A stretch of DNA of 64,000 bases from Lunularia cruciata (taxonomy: Eukaryota > Streptophyta > Marchantiopsida > Lunulariales > Lunulariaceae). The position numbers and the translations under genes are program-made. The notes beneath the pieces are model-generated. The model did no database searches. It was not told the origin of the DNA and saw only the letters and a list, made by a program, of their open reading frames with translations. Location of the stretch: the NCBI GenBank assembly GCA_948567375.1, contig OX419756.1:44556552-44620551 (forward strand). Reading direction: 5' to 3'. Numbering within the stretch: the stretch's first letter is position 1; every line of letters begins with the position of its first letter. Below, one piece after another: positions 11,601 through 22,256 of the stretch.

Positions 11601-14442
11601 GATTTTCTTATTTTAAGATTTGGTATTAGATAATGTTGATCTAAATCTTGGTACCATTGGATTGATTTTTGCCTAAGAATCTTATAAAAATAAAGTTTAT
11701 TTTATGCATAAGTACGAGTAATGAAGATTTAATTAGATTTTGATTAATTTGCTTTGTGTTATTGTATTGCTTTGTGGATATAAGTATTGCTAGATTGTAT
11801 ATAAAAAAATCAATAGATAATATAATTGAGATAGAAGCCTTGCAAAAATTGCATAAAAGAAGCACTTGAGATACAAAGTTGAAGGATTGAGTGAAACAAA
11901 GGTGTAGGATTATGAAATTGGAAGTGTTCTTTGTTCCATACACGGTAACTTCAATCCCCATTGTTGTCCTTTGTTTGTATTCCCATTGTTGTCTCTAGTT
12001 CTCAAGTTTGCCACAAAGTGTTATAAACACCTACTTTTTGGCTCCATTGTATAGACAAAATGACATTTTGGTATTTATCCTTAAGATGGATAACAAAATT
12101 GAAATCTTTAATAGATGTTAAAAGACAATTCCATAACCATATGGGTAATTCATTGTATCAATTGAATGACATCCATCTATCAATGGAAAGAATTTCCACT
12201 TTGATTAAATACATCTTCTTTTATTGAAGTAAACAGACTAAATTAGGTCAAAGAAGCTTAAATATTAGGTCAAACTTGATTGATATTCTAAATCAAGGCC
12301 AATTTACTTAATTAGAGATTTGGAAACGCTCAAATATTAGGTCAAACTTGGTCCAAATTTAAATTCAAGGTCAATTTACTCAATTAAATATTTGTAGCTG
12401 ATCAAAGGTCTAGCAAAGTATCCTTGAGTTAGTGAAGCAAAGAGTTAGAGACAATTTGGTAGAGATATCTTGAATTAGTAAGAAATTTTGGATAGCAACA
12501 AAGTGAGCTACATTTGCATAGTGACTAGGGCTAAAGAGCCTTTGATGGCAAAAAGCCAACTTAGTTGCACAAGACTGATCATTCAAGCATTTTCCTGTAG
12601 TAATTTATCATATTTGACCATCTCTCAAGATTGGATATAAGAGTGTAGACTTGGGCAAATAACCAGCTTAAAATTGGTTAGCTAGCTAGCTTGACCAAAT
12701 GGTTAGCCAGCTCATGGAATTTGTGAGCTGATCCAAGCTATGGCTATTTTAGGAGTATTTTAGTAAATTAAAATTAGGCCTATGGTGGATTAGCCTAATT
12801 TATTGTTATTTAGATTAGAGTTAGCACAAAGTAGTTGCACATTGATCAAATTCAAGAAATCATTTCTCATGGTTTTAGGACTCACCTTGAATTCCTTGGA
12901 GCCAATTTTTTTAATAATTAATTTACTAATTCTAGTACATAGCATGAAAAAATGTTGAAGATAAAGCTAAACAAATTGTATTAATTGTTAGACAAGCATC
13001 TCATAAAGTGAACAAATCCCTCACAAAGTGATTATAATCTAGTTCTAGGGACTGAGAGCATAATATTTGTATCATAATAGAGTTTTCTTGATGGCATATT
13101 ATTCTTATGAAGAGCAGCACTACAAAGATCCTTCATTATGAATTGTACTTCTACAAAGTTATGTTTACACATGTTTGCTTTGTTACAAAGATGCTATTGG
13201 AAATAATGGAAAAAAAGTATATCAAAATGAACCTTTGCCTTTAGTCAAGGCATCACCAAAATTCACATCAATAGCAATTCATGCCTCTTGCATGAACATG
13301 CTAGCAGAGGAAGTACTCTTGACCATTGGTACCAAGCAACATGTATTTATGACATGATTGTGACTACTCATCAAGCACCATGATGGATGAAGGACAGATT
13401 AGTTTTAATAGGACTATAAAATCAAGGTCTTGCATTGCAAGGAGAAATTTTCACTTTCATTTCACTTGTCACAATCAAAGTTTGTTGCACTACATGAAAT
13501 CACCACCACTACCAACAAGACCCACCTTTCACTAAAAAATTGTGACAAATTTTGAGAGAATATGTAAGAGTGTGTTGGTAATAGAGTAGATTTGAAAATC
13601 CAAATAAGTTACCAATTGCATGACAAATGCTAAGGATTGAAAATAGAGGTCATCAATAGAACTAGTGAGCAAACCTTTAGAAATTTCCAAATGGAGTTTG
13701 TACTGTGCGTCAGACTACCTCAAGAGTTGAAAGCTAGAATTCTTGTTGTGGAACCATAGTCTATTGGATGTCCCCCTACTAGATGAAATTTTTAATAATA
13801 TTGATATGAGTGGAAAAGAGGTTGAAGGTATATTTGACAATATGGACAAAAGATCATTAGCAATGAGTATTAGGAGAAAAGTGCTCACCATTTGGCCATA
13901 TCCACATGGAAAATCCCCATGGTCATCCCAGCAAAGACTTGAAGGATAGGATTGATGACTCATTTGTGGGTGGGAAATCAATAGAAAGGTATAAAACAAA
14001 GAGGATATTCATGACTTGGTTTGATGCATCATCATTGAAACTATCATGAAGTTGTTTAGATTAAAGAGAATAACCTATGGAAATCAAAATCAAAATCAAG
14101 CAATCTTCTTTTAGCTCTTGCACAAACAATAATTTGTGAGCTAGGCCAAGATGTTCCTAGAGCATGTCAATGAGCTATTGGATAACATGGTTGAGGGCAC
14201 TCCCACAATTATAGCTCCCTTCATCCTAAATTTCTACATAGGGATGAACATCCTAAAAAATGAGGAGAAGGAGAAATACTATCAAACATATTTGAGTGGG
14301 CAACCTAACCTACCCAGAGAATTTTAAAGTACCATGAGGTGGTCAAGGAATTTGCTTGAACCAAGAATTTTGCACCATCACCAAGACCTTTAATAAAACA
14401 ATCTTTTGCAAAAAGTAGATTGGGGCTAAGCCCAACATTTAG
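8640..14442. other. AT-rich intergenic and decayed repeat sequence
   Basis: No gene is supported. The stretch is strongly AT-rich apart from a more balanced island at about 9400-10,110. A degenerate tandem duplication of about 70 bp lies at 12,256-12,393 (AATATTAGGTCAAACTTG and CAATTTACT-AATTA in both units). From about 12.9 kb to 14,442, and again right of the young element from 24,356, the sequence looks like old transposon sequence with short broken frames (for example 13,743-13,949), but I could not assign a family. Confidence 0.4.
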
Positions 14443-14447
14443 GCTTC
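14443..14447. repeat. Left target-site duplication GCTTC
   Basis: GCTTC immediately precedes the 5' terminal TGTCACG of the methyltransferase retroelement and is repeated exactly at 24,351-24,355 right after its terminal GACGACA-type end. Five bases is the usual duplication length for Ty3/gypsy integration, and it fixes both element borders. Confidence 0.85.
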
Positions 14448-14896
14448 TGTCACGCCATTTGTAGTTCCGCATCTAGATGCTCGGACACTGGAGTTCCAGT
14501 GATGGTAGTTAGAGTTATTCTAGCAGTTTCTCAGGGACTACTTTCCGACGGTTAGATTTTGTGTTCGGGGTATTGACTTCACGGTGGGGCCCACCGTCAC
14601 TTTGCACCGTTCGCACCATCGAGTGTGCCGTCAGCGGGACCGTTAGGGTTTCAGGGCTAGCTCGAGTCCAAGGGGTATAGTTTCAAAGTGAGCTCCAGAG
14701 AGCTCACTTCTCTGATGTTGAGCCTTCGAGTTCCTGGCTATGGTGGACAGAGGCCGGCGAGCGTCACCTGGATTCTCTATGCTTGAGTGGGTGTGGCTTG
14801 ACTGTAATCAGTGCCCAGTTGTTGGCAGTTTATAGAGTGACAGATCAAGTACTGATCTGAGTTGAGTTGAGTTGAAAGTGTTAAGCAATCTGATTA
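14448..14896 (+). repeat. Terminal block B, 5' copy
   Basis: A 449-bp block starting TGTCACGCCATTTG. It is repeated at 23,796-24,244 with about five differences. It contains an interrupted palindrome ACGGTGGG-G-CCCACCGT (about 14,580-14,596), a hairpin GTGAGCTC-CAGA-GAGCTCAC (14,688-14,707) and a GTTGA run near its 3' end. Unlike the 3' copy it is not followed by block A but directly by a primer-binding-like site. Confidence 0.9.
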
Positions 14897-14905
14897 CATC
14901 AGAGA
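14894..14905 (+). promoter_or_regulatory. Possible primer binding site (initiator tRNA-Met type, weak)
   Basis: TTACATCAGAGA at the end of block B matches the common plant primer site TGGTATCAGAGC at about 8 of 12 positions, including the run ATCAGAG. Its location immediately after B1 is where reverse transcription would be primed if the reverse-transcribed repeat is A-B. A second weak candidate, TGGTATCTCCAAGC, lies near 14,952. Confidence 0.4.
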
Positions 14906-16127
14906 AGTGAAGTCAGGGGGAAATCGGGTGCAGGAACGTTGAGTGTTGGTGGTATCTCCAAGCTCGGTGGATCATGGTAGCTCGATTCAGGTTCTGTGTT
15001 TCCCTAGTGTGCAGAAGCTCGTGTAGTTGATGCAAATTTGGCAGTTAGGCGGACGGTGTGCGGAAGCGCTGGCCAAATTTCGAGCAAAGAAGGAGCAATT
15101 TTCGAGCAGTGTTGTGATTTTGAGCTCAGGAGGTGAAGGCAGGACCAATTTGCTACGAGTTGGGCTCAGAAAGTGAAATTGAAGGTGGAGTTGGAAAGCT
15201 CTTCTCATGAAATTGTGATTTGGAAAAACCCGTTTTGTCAATTTGGCTCGAGTGGAAAGTTAGCGGGGGATTTGGCGGACATCCATCTTTAGGGTTTATG
15301 TCAGATTTTTGGTCCAGAATTGGAGGAGTTACGCTGTTTGGCCAGATTTGGAGAAGTTTCGCTAGTTTGGAGGAGTTTCGCAAATTTGGAGAAGTTTTGC
15401 CAATTTTGGAGGAGGTTCGAAGTGGCAACAAGAAAGGCCTCATTTGGCTGAATTTCGGCGTTTAGAGGCTTCGAGGCATAGGGCTGTGGGCTATGAAGGG
15501 CCAGAAGGGCCAGCAAGCCAGCTTGCTGGCGTGAGGCTAGCTAGTTTAGTGTAGATCTTGGTCATTGGTTGGCAAAATCTGCCTTTCTTGCTAGATTGTG
15601 CGCAACAGGGTTTGACCCCTAGATCTCTTGTTCCTAGACTGGTGCCCTAGCCAACTGGTCCACCCTCACTTGTTGTCATAGTGACTGTGCCACTGTTATC
15701 TATACACATGTAGCTTTGGCTAGGAGAGGCAGTTTGATCCCATTCTTGGTGATCCTTGTAGCTTAGGACTTAGATACGAACTACTCTTATGTCAAATGCC
15801 AAATGGTGGCAGAGTCAGTCCCGTGTTGTGTTATGAGATGGAGGGTTTTTGTTTAGATTTCTTGTGATTGGATCCCCTCCATTCTCTGCTTCCTGTTTGT
15901 GCACCACGTTTGTGTGAGGTGCCTTGACTTTTGAGCGTTGGTGCTCTGGTGTGCTCTCGGTGGTGAGGCTGGAGTGATGACCAGTCAGACTACCTTTGTT
16001 TCTCTCCGGTGAGGCAGGAAGTGATGACCTGCAGATCGTGAGAGTGCGTGTTATGATGGCAGGTTATAGGTTGCCCTTCCCCTAGTGTAGTTATCTTGGT
16101 AGAGTTACATTAGTGGGTGGTGTTTAG
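14906..16127 (+). other. Long untranslated leader of the methyltransferase element
   Basis: About 1.2 kb between the primer-site candidate and gag has no convincing coding frame. It is G-rich with short imperfect repeats of TTTGGAGAAGTTT-type sequence around 15,340-15,415. Long leaders are common in plant gypsy elements and often hold packaging or translational signals, but none can be named here. Confidence 0.5.
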
Positions 16128-17665
16128 TTGGTGTTGGCACGTGGTGGTGTTGGCACTTGGTGGGGTACTTGCGGTTGCGACTTGCGGTTGCAGTTGGTGG
16201 TTCGGGTTTGCTGTTGCAGTTACGTGGTCACGACGGAGTTCTTTGGAGATTCCAGAGGAGTTAGCCTTGCAGTACGTAGTGGGTTTACTCGGAGTGGTGC
16301 TCGGTATCAGCCTGTATCTCAGGTCCCAGTGAGGGAGGAGATTGACTCTGAGTTGGAGTTCGACACAGGAGCTGATTCAGTTGAGAGTGCACTTGGTGTG
16401 TCCGCATCGTTGTTGTGGGACATGGACAAGATTTATGGGGCCTCCAAAGGCCCTAGGCGTTACTCTGGTACAGTGGGTACTATTGAGGTGGATGATTCAT
16501 CCAGGAGTTCGATAGTTGGTGTGATCTGCAGCAGATGCGGAACCCGACTTTGTTCACACCCTTCATGGCATGGAAGGGGTTGTTTCAGCACTTGGAGGGT
16601 CCACCGATGGACGACTACCATGAGTTCAGGAGAGCTCATTTGGAGGAGATTGAGTTATGGAGACAGTATTGGTCTCCACACTATGTATCCATCACTTCAG
16701 GTTCGGTGGCCAGGAGTAGGTCGGCTGTACCTACGAGTTCTAGCTCGAGTAGTGTTGGTGGAGCTAGTGGAGGTGCACTAGCTGGAGATAGTGCTACTAC
16801 GAGTGGAGGTACCGCTACAGGAGGTGGTGTGGTACCGGGGTTTAACCCTATGGTGGAGTTCTTCCTATGTTTGAGGTAGAACTACCAGGGAGTGCGGACT
16901 GACAAGCTGAGGAGCTTGCAGGAGTTCCAGCGGAAGGCTGGAGAGAGCCTACGCGAGGCATACACTCGCATGAGGCGGCTGATCAGTTTCACTCAGGGAG
17001 TTACTGAGGCCCAGGCAGTCCAATTTTGGTATGGGATACTGGACAGGGAGTTGCGACGTAGAGTTCGTGATGCTACGTTGTTGCAGGCTACTTCGCCCAC
17101 TTTGGCAGTAGTCTTTGGTTTGGCTGAGCGTATTGAGCTCAACATGGTGGAGGAGAGAGTGGTGACAGCTGGATTTGGTAGAGAGACCTCATCCACGGTT
17201 GTGACTTCTTCTAGAGTGCAGCAGAGTGCACCACGCCCAGTTGGTTTTTGAGGATAGGGTGGACAGCCCAGATCCTATGGAGCGAGTGGAGGGCCTAGTG
17301 GAGTTAGACCCTTACCCTCATTTTTGGGTCAGCAGCAGCCAGTGAGTGGTGGTGTTGCTTGTTGGACTTGTGGTGGACCTCACCATAGGAGAGAGTGTAC
17401 TCAGGGCAGCGGACCTGATACCTATGGTACATCACAGCCAGCACAAAGGCAGTGTGAGCATTGCCACAGATTTGGTCACACTAATGACCGGTGTTTTGAC
17501 CTACACCCGGAGTTACGGAGTGGTAGGGCTGCTATGGCAGGTAGTAGAGGAGCTCCAGTTCATGGAGGACGAGGTGGTGGTAGAGGATCTACACCTAGTA
17601 GGGGTGCAGTACCTGCCCTTACTTCTGACACAGCTATGGCTACTCGGATTGAGCAGTTGGAGTAG
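16128..17665 (+). pseudogene. gag-like region with two CCHC zinc knuckles, broken
   Basis: The capsid part runs MDKIYGASKGP in one frame, then after a shift near 16,490 continues as FIQEFDSWCDLQQMRNP, LFTPFMAWKGLFQHLEGPP and later LQEFQRKAGESLREAYTRMR, a typical retrotransposon gag pattern. A Ser/Gly/Thr-rich linker follows (about 16,700-16,840). Two zinc knuckles lie near 17,360-17,490: CWTCGG-x-HHRREC (slightly irregular spacing) and CEHCHRFGHTNDRC (canonical CX2CX4HX4C). In-frame stops occur at 16,877 (TAG), 17,249 (TGA), 17,255 (TAG) and 17,663 (TAG). Each fits a C-to-T change in CAG or CGA. The true start is uncertain; the segment before about 16,300 is low-complexity and may be untranslated. 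Confidence 0.8.
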
Positions 17666-17668
17666 AGA

Positions 17669-18976
17669 TTGGCTAGTATGGCTATTGCTCATAGGAGATC
17701 AGATTCAAGTGCTGAGGCTTCCACCTCATATGCTGGTGATAGAGATGCTTTGGACTTCATGTGCAGAGCAGCACAGGTGGATGCATCTACAGCAGTGACT
17801 AGGAGTGCAGTACGTGCTCCAGAGCCTAGAGGAGCATCAGTGGAGTTGGACCCACAGAGAGGAGAGCTTGGGAGACAAGTCAGACTTCCCCAATCTTTCA
17901 CGCTATCTGAGGCATTGCAGACGACATCCATGGTTCCTAGACGTCCCAGTGCAGGTGTGGTAGGTGGTGATGGAGTACCTGATGGAGTACCTGCTAGTCA
18001 GCCACCTGCTACTACACAAACTGAGTCTAGCATGATGTTGGGGGCGGCTCAGCTGATTATGCGGCATCCTTTATTTTCAGCCAGTGACATGTTTACATTG
18101 GGAGTTGACCCAGCCCCAGTGTTCCGATTGGCTGCCACGTTGTGTGAGAGTAGGGATGGTGCAGTTCCTACTACTAGGGCAGAGGTGGTTGGTAGTGGAG
18201 CTGACTTGGTTGAGGAGCATGGGATCCGTTCAGCGACCAGTGGTTTATGGCAGGCAGTAGCGGCTAGATTGGAGGAGTTGCCAGCTAGACCGGCCTTTGA
18301 GAGAGCGCGGTTTACACCTGGTGTTGTCCTATTGGATAACCAGAGGGGGATCTTTCGTTTGGTGGGACCTTCAGGGAAGGTCTATACACCACAGAGAGTC
18401 TTGTTAGACTCTGGTGCGCAGCCCCTTATGTTGGGGAAGGCTGCAGTTGTTGGTCTGGAGTTACGGAAGACCGATGTGGAGAGGTGTCCATTTCAGATCC
18501 AGACATCTCTTGGTGGTGGTTCGACACAGTACATCACACGTGGAGAGCTTGTTGTCCAGGTTCAGCCTGGTCATCCGACTGATAGCTCGGTGGTGAGAGC
18601 TCAGGCTATTGCGACGATAGCTGAGTCCTATGATGTGCTAGTTGGGGGAGCAGTGTTATACCCTATGGGTTTCAGTATTGACTATTGGGAGGAGACAGCC
18701 TCTTATAGACCTGGTTGGCAGTCTAGTGAGGGACGGGTATGTCGCCTACCAGTACGCTTCAGTAGTGGCAGTCTTGGCTCACTACAGTCCGGGACCATGG
18801 CAGCATCAGTTTTGGCTTTCAGCGGTGCAGTTACTTGGCCTGGTGACTTGTTGGAGGGGAACGCCCATGCAGAGGATACTCCAGTACCAGAGGAGATCAC
18901 TCGGCTATGGAGTACGAGTGGGATTGTTCCATCCACCTTGGATGTTCCATTGTGGAGTTCAGAGGAGGCATTGTAG
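17669..18976 (+). pseudogene. Aspartic protease region of the polyprotein
   Basis: This segment is in the same frame as the knuckles. A long Ala/Pro/Ser-rich spacer precedes a pepsin-like retroelement protease: VLLDSGAQPLMLGK contains the catalytic D-S-G (near 18,405), followed by GLEL and, further on, ESYDVLVGGAVLYPMGFSID, which matches the usual second half of gypsy proteases. It would cleave the polyprotein. It ends at a TAG (18,974-18,976) that fits a mutated CAG. The frame continues briefly past the stop before the reading passes to the next frame at about 19,010-19,035, where a one-base indel or programmed shift must be invoked to reach the methyltransferase. Confidence 0.8.
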
Positions 18977-19035
18977 CAGCATGCAGATCAGTTGGTGCAG
19001 AAGGGCTGGAAGTGGAGCCTTCATACCATCAGGGG

Positions 19036-20405
19036 ATGAGTGTGAGGATGAGCCTCCAGAGGCGATTGCTTTGACACCTCTGGATACCACACTCATTGCT
19101 TGGCAGTACCCAGTAGAGGGGATATGCCTATTGGAGTTGTTTGGTGGGATCAGCACCGGACTAGCTGCGGTGTTACAGGCGGGTATCCGAGTACAGAGGT
19201 ACTTGTATGTAGAGAGAGATGAGACTACTAGGCGAGTCTCTCTACATCATGTGGCACACTTGGCCTATCGGTATCCGGAGTTATTATCGATATCAGTAGT
19301 TAGAGGTTACCAGAAGGCCTTACCAGGAGACATTTCCTTACTGGGGGCGCATGACCTAGAGAGACATGGGCCTGTTCACTTGGTGATTTCTAGATGGCCA
19401 TGTCAGGGACATACACGTGCGGGCCGCGGTTTGGGTCTTCAGGATCCTTGTTTTGGTGTGTTTTGGGAGATGTTACGGATATTACGACATCTCCAGGTTC
19501 ATCAGTCTGTTTCTCCAGCTTACCTTTTGGAGAACGTTCCATTGATGGGTGATTCTCACACTAGAGTGGTGGCGAGTACACATCAGGTCCATTCATGGAT
19601 GAGACCTGCTGTATTGTTAGATGCAGCCAGAGTGGGATCACGGGCTCATCGTCTTCGTCTTTGGTGGACGAACCTTTTACCCAGAGAGGTTCTACAGCGT
19701 AGTTATGATGGGATTCAGCGACTTGACCACATCCTTGTTGATGATATCTTGGATGTTGGGCGTCAGTCTCAGACAGTGGTAGTGGCTGATAGGTCACCTA
19801 TGGCAGTGGTGAACCTAGTTGGACAACCTAGAGCTGCATTTCCCACACTCATGAGTTTCCCAGGCTCTCATGCTTTTCAAGAGGGAGGACCTGGACTTGT
19901 TTGGGACTCACAGTTACAGCAGTTGGTGGAGCCCAATGCTGATGAGAAAGAGCGGGCGATGGGTTTTCGCACCGGTATTACCGCTGTTCCAGCAGTGTCA
20001 GAGGCATCCAGGCGTCAGGTGTTAGGTCAGGCTATGGACCTGAACTGTTTGACTTGGATTGTGAGCCTTGGTTTGGCAGAGCAGCGTAGGATGCGCTTGA
20101 TAGGCATCACCACTCGGACGCTTGTGAGCCCTGTGCCTATCGAGACGATTCAGGCACATGCTGGGGGCGATGGACCGAGTGGACATGGTATTCTTGGGAC
20201 ACATCCAGTAGCTACTAGGGAGAGTGGTCTACTTGGAGTCCATCCAGGTGAGCGTGGGCTACTTGGATTACACCCTTGGTCCACATGGGATGCAGCCAGA
20301 GGACGTATGGAGCTTGCAGCCAGAGTGGAGGGAGTTTTTCACACAGAGGTTGGGACTTCTAGTGGTCGGGAGCATGACACCATTGCTCCCAAGGGCCCAG
20401 TGTAG
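19036..20405 (+). CDS. C5 cytosine-DNA methyltransferase domain inside the retrotransposon polyprotein
   Basis: The domain (about 19,110-20,085) shows C5-methyltransferase motifs in canonical order. Motif I is LLELFGGISTGLAAV (cofactor binding). Motif IV is ISRWPCQGHTRAGRG with catalytic Cys at codon 19,401-19,403. Motif VI is YLLENV. Motif VIII is GSRAHRLRLWW and a motif X-like GQAMDLNCLTW closes the fold. The target-recognition part precedes MGFRTGIT. The unpermuted order and the PxHLVI-x-x-WPC context look closer to DNMT3-like than to plant DRM or bacterial enzymes. Predicted reaction: methyl transfer from S-adenosylmethionine to cytosine C5. It sits between protease and reverse transcriptase. 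The frame is unbroken for about 450 codons until a TAG at 20,403, the longest such stretch before RT. A short repeat (ILGTHP, LLGVHP, LLGLHP) follows the domain. Activity is not proven. Confidence 0.88.
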
Positions 20406-22256
20406 CAGCCAGTCAGTACGTCTTCCACTCCTACTACAGTTACAGAGGATACTTGGGAGCCAAATCTTGGACCCAAGCTTACTGGAGAGGAAAGACGGAG
20501 GGTTTGGAGGTTCTTGAGGAGTCACACGAGTTGTTTTGCCTTCAGTATGAAGGATTTGGGTGCTCTGAAGGGACCTGGTATATGGATTGAGCTGACTAGT
20601 GACACACCTGTTTTCCGACGTCCTTATCAATATAGTGATATGGAGAGGACATTGATTCAGAGCCGGAGTAGTGACCTTTTTGAGGCTGGTTTGGTGGAGA
20701 TTTCACATGGAGAGTATGCATCAGCGACAATGATGCCAACCAAGAAGGATATGCATGGCAACTATACAGATAGGCGGATGTGTGGAGATTACCGTCCTAT
20801 CAACCGACAGACCAGGGCTGATCGGTATGCCATGCCTACACCGGAGGAGATTTTTGATGCGATTGGGCATGCAAAGGTCTTCAGTACTTTGGATCTACGA
20901 GCAGGATATCATCAGTTGCCGATCAGGGAGGAGGATAAGTCCAAGACAGCATTTTGGGCTATTGATCCTCACGGCAAGGATGTGTTATATCAGTGGAGGT
21001 TCTTACCATTTGGGTTGAAGAACGCTCCTGTTGAGTTCCAGAGGGTCATGGATAGGATCCTAGCTGGACTGGATTTTGCTCGGTGCTATATTGATGACAT
21101 TTTGGTGTATAGCACTACTGTGGAGGAGCATGAGCAACAGTTGTTGGAGGTGTTTGAGAGGTTGAGATCTCATGGACTCAAACTACATCCTGGGAAGTGT
21201 AGGTTCTTCCACGAGCAGGTTGAGTATTTGGGTCACACTATCTACCCCGGAGGACTTGGTGTCCAGCAGACCAAGGTGGAGGCTATTGCACGTATTCCTC
21301 GGCCTACGGATGTGAGCAGAGTGCGAGCATTCCTTGGGTTGGCAAACTTCTATCGCCGCTATGTTAGAGGATTTAGCGCCATTGCCAAGGCCTTGACAAA
21401 GCTGACCAAGCTTACACAGGAGTGGTGTTGGGGAGATGAGCAAGAGAGAGCTTTTGTAGAGCTCAAGGAGAGGTTGACATCTGCTCCTATTTTGAGGAGA
21501 CCGATCAGGGGACGACCATTTCAGGTTCACACTGATTGGAGTATGTTGGGGCTTGGAGCGGTGCTCACCCAACATGATGATGAGGAGAAGGAGTTTGTGG
21601 TGGCCTATGCTAGTCGCTCCAACAATTCAGCGGAGGCAAAGTATAGTTCATATGAGGGAGAGTGCTTGGCAGCAGTTTGGGCAGTAGCACATTTCCGATG
21701 TTACCTATTTGGTAACCCCTTCACTCTCATCATTGATCATCAGCCGCTGAAGTGGTTGATGGAGTCCGACAAGCTTTCAGGGAAGCTTGCACGATGGGCT
21801 GTGATTTTACAGGAGTATGATTTCACGATTGTTCACAGACCTGGAGTGGTGAACCGTGATGCAGATGGGTTGAGTAGAAACCCATGTCCCAGCCAGCAGG
21901 ATCAGACCGGAGCACGTTGGCATGGTGAGACAGATGAGGAGATGGTGCCAGGTTGGCATGCATCGGCCTTTCTGTGTATATTTGCAGAGACTTTGGTGGT
22001 ATCTCTCTCAGCGCATACAGGAGGAGTTATTGAGGTCACAGATCCAGAGAGTGAAGATATTGGTACAGTTCAGCGAGACATTCATGATGATGTCTTAGTG
22101 ATGGACTATCTTTGCACTGGTGTTGTGGGTGGCACAATTGGGGCCAAGGAGAGAGACCGTGTTCTTCAGCGAGCCAGACGGTTCAGATTGGAGGGTAGAC
22201 ACCTTTTGCGTGTATGGGAGGATGGTAGAGTGCGAGTAGTACCACTTCCATCATAG
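20406..22256 (+). pseudogene. Reverse transcriptase and RNase H of the methyltransferase element
   Basis: The frame is continuous with the methyltransferase, separated only by the TAG at 20,403. RT motifs in order: FRRPYQYS, MCGDYRPINRQT, STLDLRAGYHQLPI, FLPFGLKNAPVEFQRVMD, the catalytic YIDDILVYS (about 21,088-21,114), and LGLANFYRRYVRGFS. RNase H follows with VHTDWSMLGLGAVLTQ, YASRSNNSAEAKYSSYEGEC and DHQPLKWLM, and the tether HRPGVVNRDADGLSR. This arrangement places it in Ty3/gypsy. The stretch contains no internal stop and ends at a TAG (22,254) that again fits CAG. The catalytic residues appear intact, so this segment decayed little. Confidence 0.93.

Noticed and set aside
15220-15516. 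Overlapping frames on both strands in the element leader
   Set aside because: Low-complexity TTTGGAGAAGTTT-type repeats create open frames; no motif or similarity, and it precedes gag.
18642-19005. 5' part of the long frame 18,642-20,405 as coding sequence upstream of the methyltransferase
   Set aside because: The protease is encoded in another frame over the same bases with clear motifs; this part is a shadow frame.
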